Assembly: GCA_948665105.1 (NCBI GenBank)
Contig: CAPNGW010000150.1
Location: forward strand, 1 to 6,171
Length of the DNA stretch: 6,171 bases
Direction of reading: 5' to 3'
From: an uncultured Lachnospiraceae bacterium
GTDB taxonomy: Bacteria; Bacillota; Clostridia; Lachnospirales; Lachnospiraceae
The translations under genes were made by a program, and so were the position numbers. Of the stretch, positions 5,474 to 6,171 are shown piece by piece (position 1 is the stretch's first letter; every line of letters begins with the position of its first letter). Under the pieces are notes generated by a model. It saw only the letters and a program-made list of their open reading frames with translations, did no database searches and was not told the DNA's origin.

Positions 5474-6171
5474 CTATTTCTTTATTAAGAGGGATTTTCC
5501 GGTCATTTCCTCCGGCTGCGTTAATCCCATCATCTCAATCAAGGTGGGGGCTATGTCGGCCAGGCATCCGCCTTCTCTTAAGCCGTAGGCTTCGTCGTAG
5601 TTGATGAGTATGAAGGGCACAGGGTTGGTGGTGTGTGCAGTGAAGCTTTCGCCGGTCTTATAGTCCACAAGCTGTTCGGCATTGCCATGGTCAGCGCACA
5701 GGAACATAGCTCCCCCCACTTCCTTTAAGGCTGAAACGGCCTTGCCCACACAGGTATCCACAGCCTCCACAGCGGCAATGGCAGCCTTCTCCACTCCTGT
5801 GTGACCTACCATGTCGGGATTGGCGAAATTAATGATAATAACATCATATTTGTCGGATTTGATGGCTGTTACCAGCTTGTCGCATACTTCGTAAGCGCTC
5901 ATTTCTGGCTTCAAATCATAGGTGGCCACCTTGGGGGAATCCACCAGCACGCGGTCCTCTCCCTGGTTGGGAACCTCCACACCACCGTTGAAGAAGAAGG
6001 TCACGTGAGCGTACTTCTCCGTCTCGGCGATTCTGGCCTGGGTCAGCCCCTGGGCAGCCAGGAACTGGCCGAAGGTATTGTGAAGCTCCACCTTGTGGAA
6101 GGCCACCTGCTTGTTGGGTATGGTAACGTCATATTCGGTAAAGCAGACGTAGGTTACATCCTTTCTGATTG
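5474..6171 (-). CDS. gpmI: 2,3-bisphosphoglycerate-independent phosphoglycerate mutase (5' end beyond window)
   Basis: This cytosolic glycolytic enzyme interconverts 3- and 2-phosphoglycerate using two Mn2+ ions and a phosphoserine intermediate. The frame is open to the window edge, giving 231 C-terminal residues of an expected ~510. In fragment numbering (first whole codon ATC at 6169), EKYAHVTFFFNGG (51-63) is a family signature. NFANPDMVGHTG (114-125) supplies metal ligands Asp119 and His123. ADHGNAE (159-165) supplies Asp160 and His161. TAHTTNPVPF (177-186) supplies His179. These belong to the C-terminal part of the phosphatase-like domain. The catalytic serine and the substrate-binding insertion domain must lie in the missing N-terminal part. 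The GTG at 6106 is an internal Val codon, not a start, because conserved sequence continues upstream of it. The protein ends ...LLIKK with a TAG stop. It converges on the DUF1836 operon; whether it belongs to a glycolytic operon cannot be seen. Confidence 0.97.
   Translation of the reverse strand, partial: IRKDVTYVCFTEYDVTIPNKQVAFHKVELHNTFGQFLAAQGLTQARIAETEKYAHVTFFFNGGVEVPNQGEDRVLVDSPKVATYDLKPEMSAYEVCDKLVTAIKSDKYDVIIINFANPDMVGHTGVEKAAIAAVEAVDTCVGKAVSALKEVGGAMFLCADHGNAEQLVDYKTGESFTAHTTNPVPFILINYDEAYGLREGGCLADIAPTLIEMMGLTQPEEMTGKSLLIKK

Noticed and set aside
6104..6106. GTG as a start codon for gpmI
   Set aside because: The frame stays open upstream to the window edge and reads DVTYVCFTEYD, typical of the middle of this enzyme, so the GTG is an internal valine.

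Overview
The window looks like a chromosomal segment from a Gram-positive anaerobe of the class Clostridia, most likely Lachnospiraceae. This is inferred from gene content: a full-length PcrA helicase with a C-terminal Tudor-like domain, a TRAM/Fe-S uracil methyltransferase of the RlmD type, a DUF1836 protein paired with a small cysteine-containing protein that I recognise as DUF6951-like, cofactor-independent phosphoglycerate mutase, and AGGAGG-type ribosome binding sites. There are no tRNA or rRNA genes, CRISPR arrays, transposases or phage genes. All recognised coding genes are intact or simply cut by the window edge.

Layout. Minus strand, left part: pcrA (1718-3955) is followed by a small membrane protein with an acidic tail (1363-1611) and then rlmD (1-1205, 3' end outside the window). 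The small gene and rlmD each have their own plausible promoter, and a hairpin lies between them. Plus strand, middle: a two-gene operon (4320-5311) in which the DUF1836 gene and the cysteine protein gene overlap by four bases. A strong hairpin terminator (5385-5432) lies between this operon and the convergent gpmI gene (5474-6171, 5' end outside the window).

The only gene-free stretch longer than 300 bases is the 364-bp divergent region between pcrA and the DUF1836 gene (3956-4319), and it is the most unusual part of the window. Two promoters face away from each other and appear to share one -35 sequence (4272-4278). The pcrA-directed promoter would give a leader of nearly 290 nt. That leader contains (a) a 103-bp module bounded by 13-bp direct repeats, each carrying a complete extended -10 sequence on the minus strand, with a third inverted copy that can pair with either repeat; and (b) a 123-bp nested inverted-repeat element that folds into a multi-branched structure. 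The fold is better as minus-strand RNA, where a C-A mismatch of the plus strand becomes a U-G wobble. Whether this is a regulatory leader of pcrA, a dispersed intergenic repeat, or both cannot be settled from the window.

Functionally the genes are housekeeping: rRNA modification (rlmD), DNA repair and transcription-replication conflict resolution (pcrA), glycolysis (gpmI), plus a probable DNA-binding regulator with its coupled small partner and one small membrane protein of unknown role.
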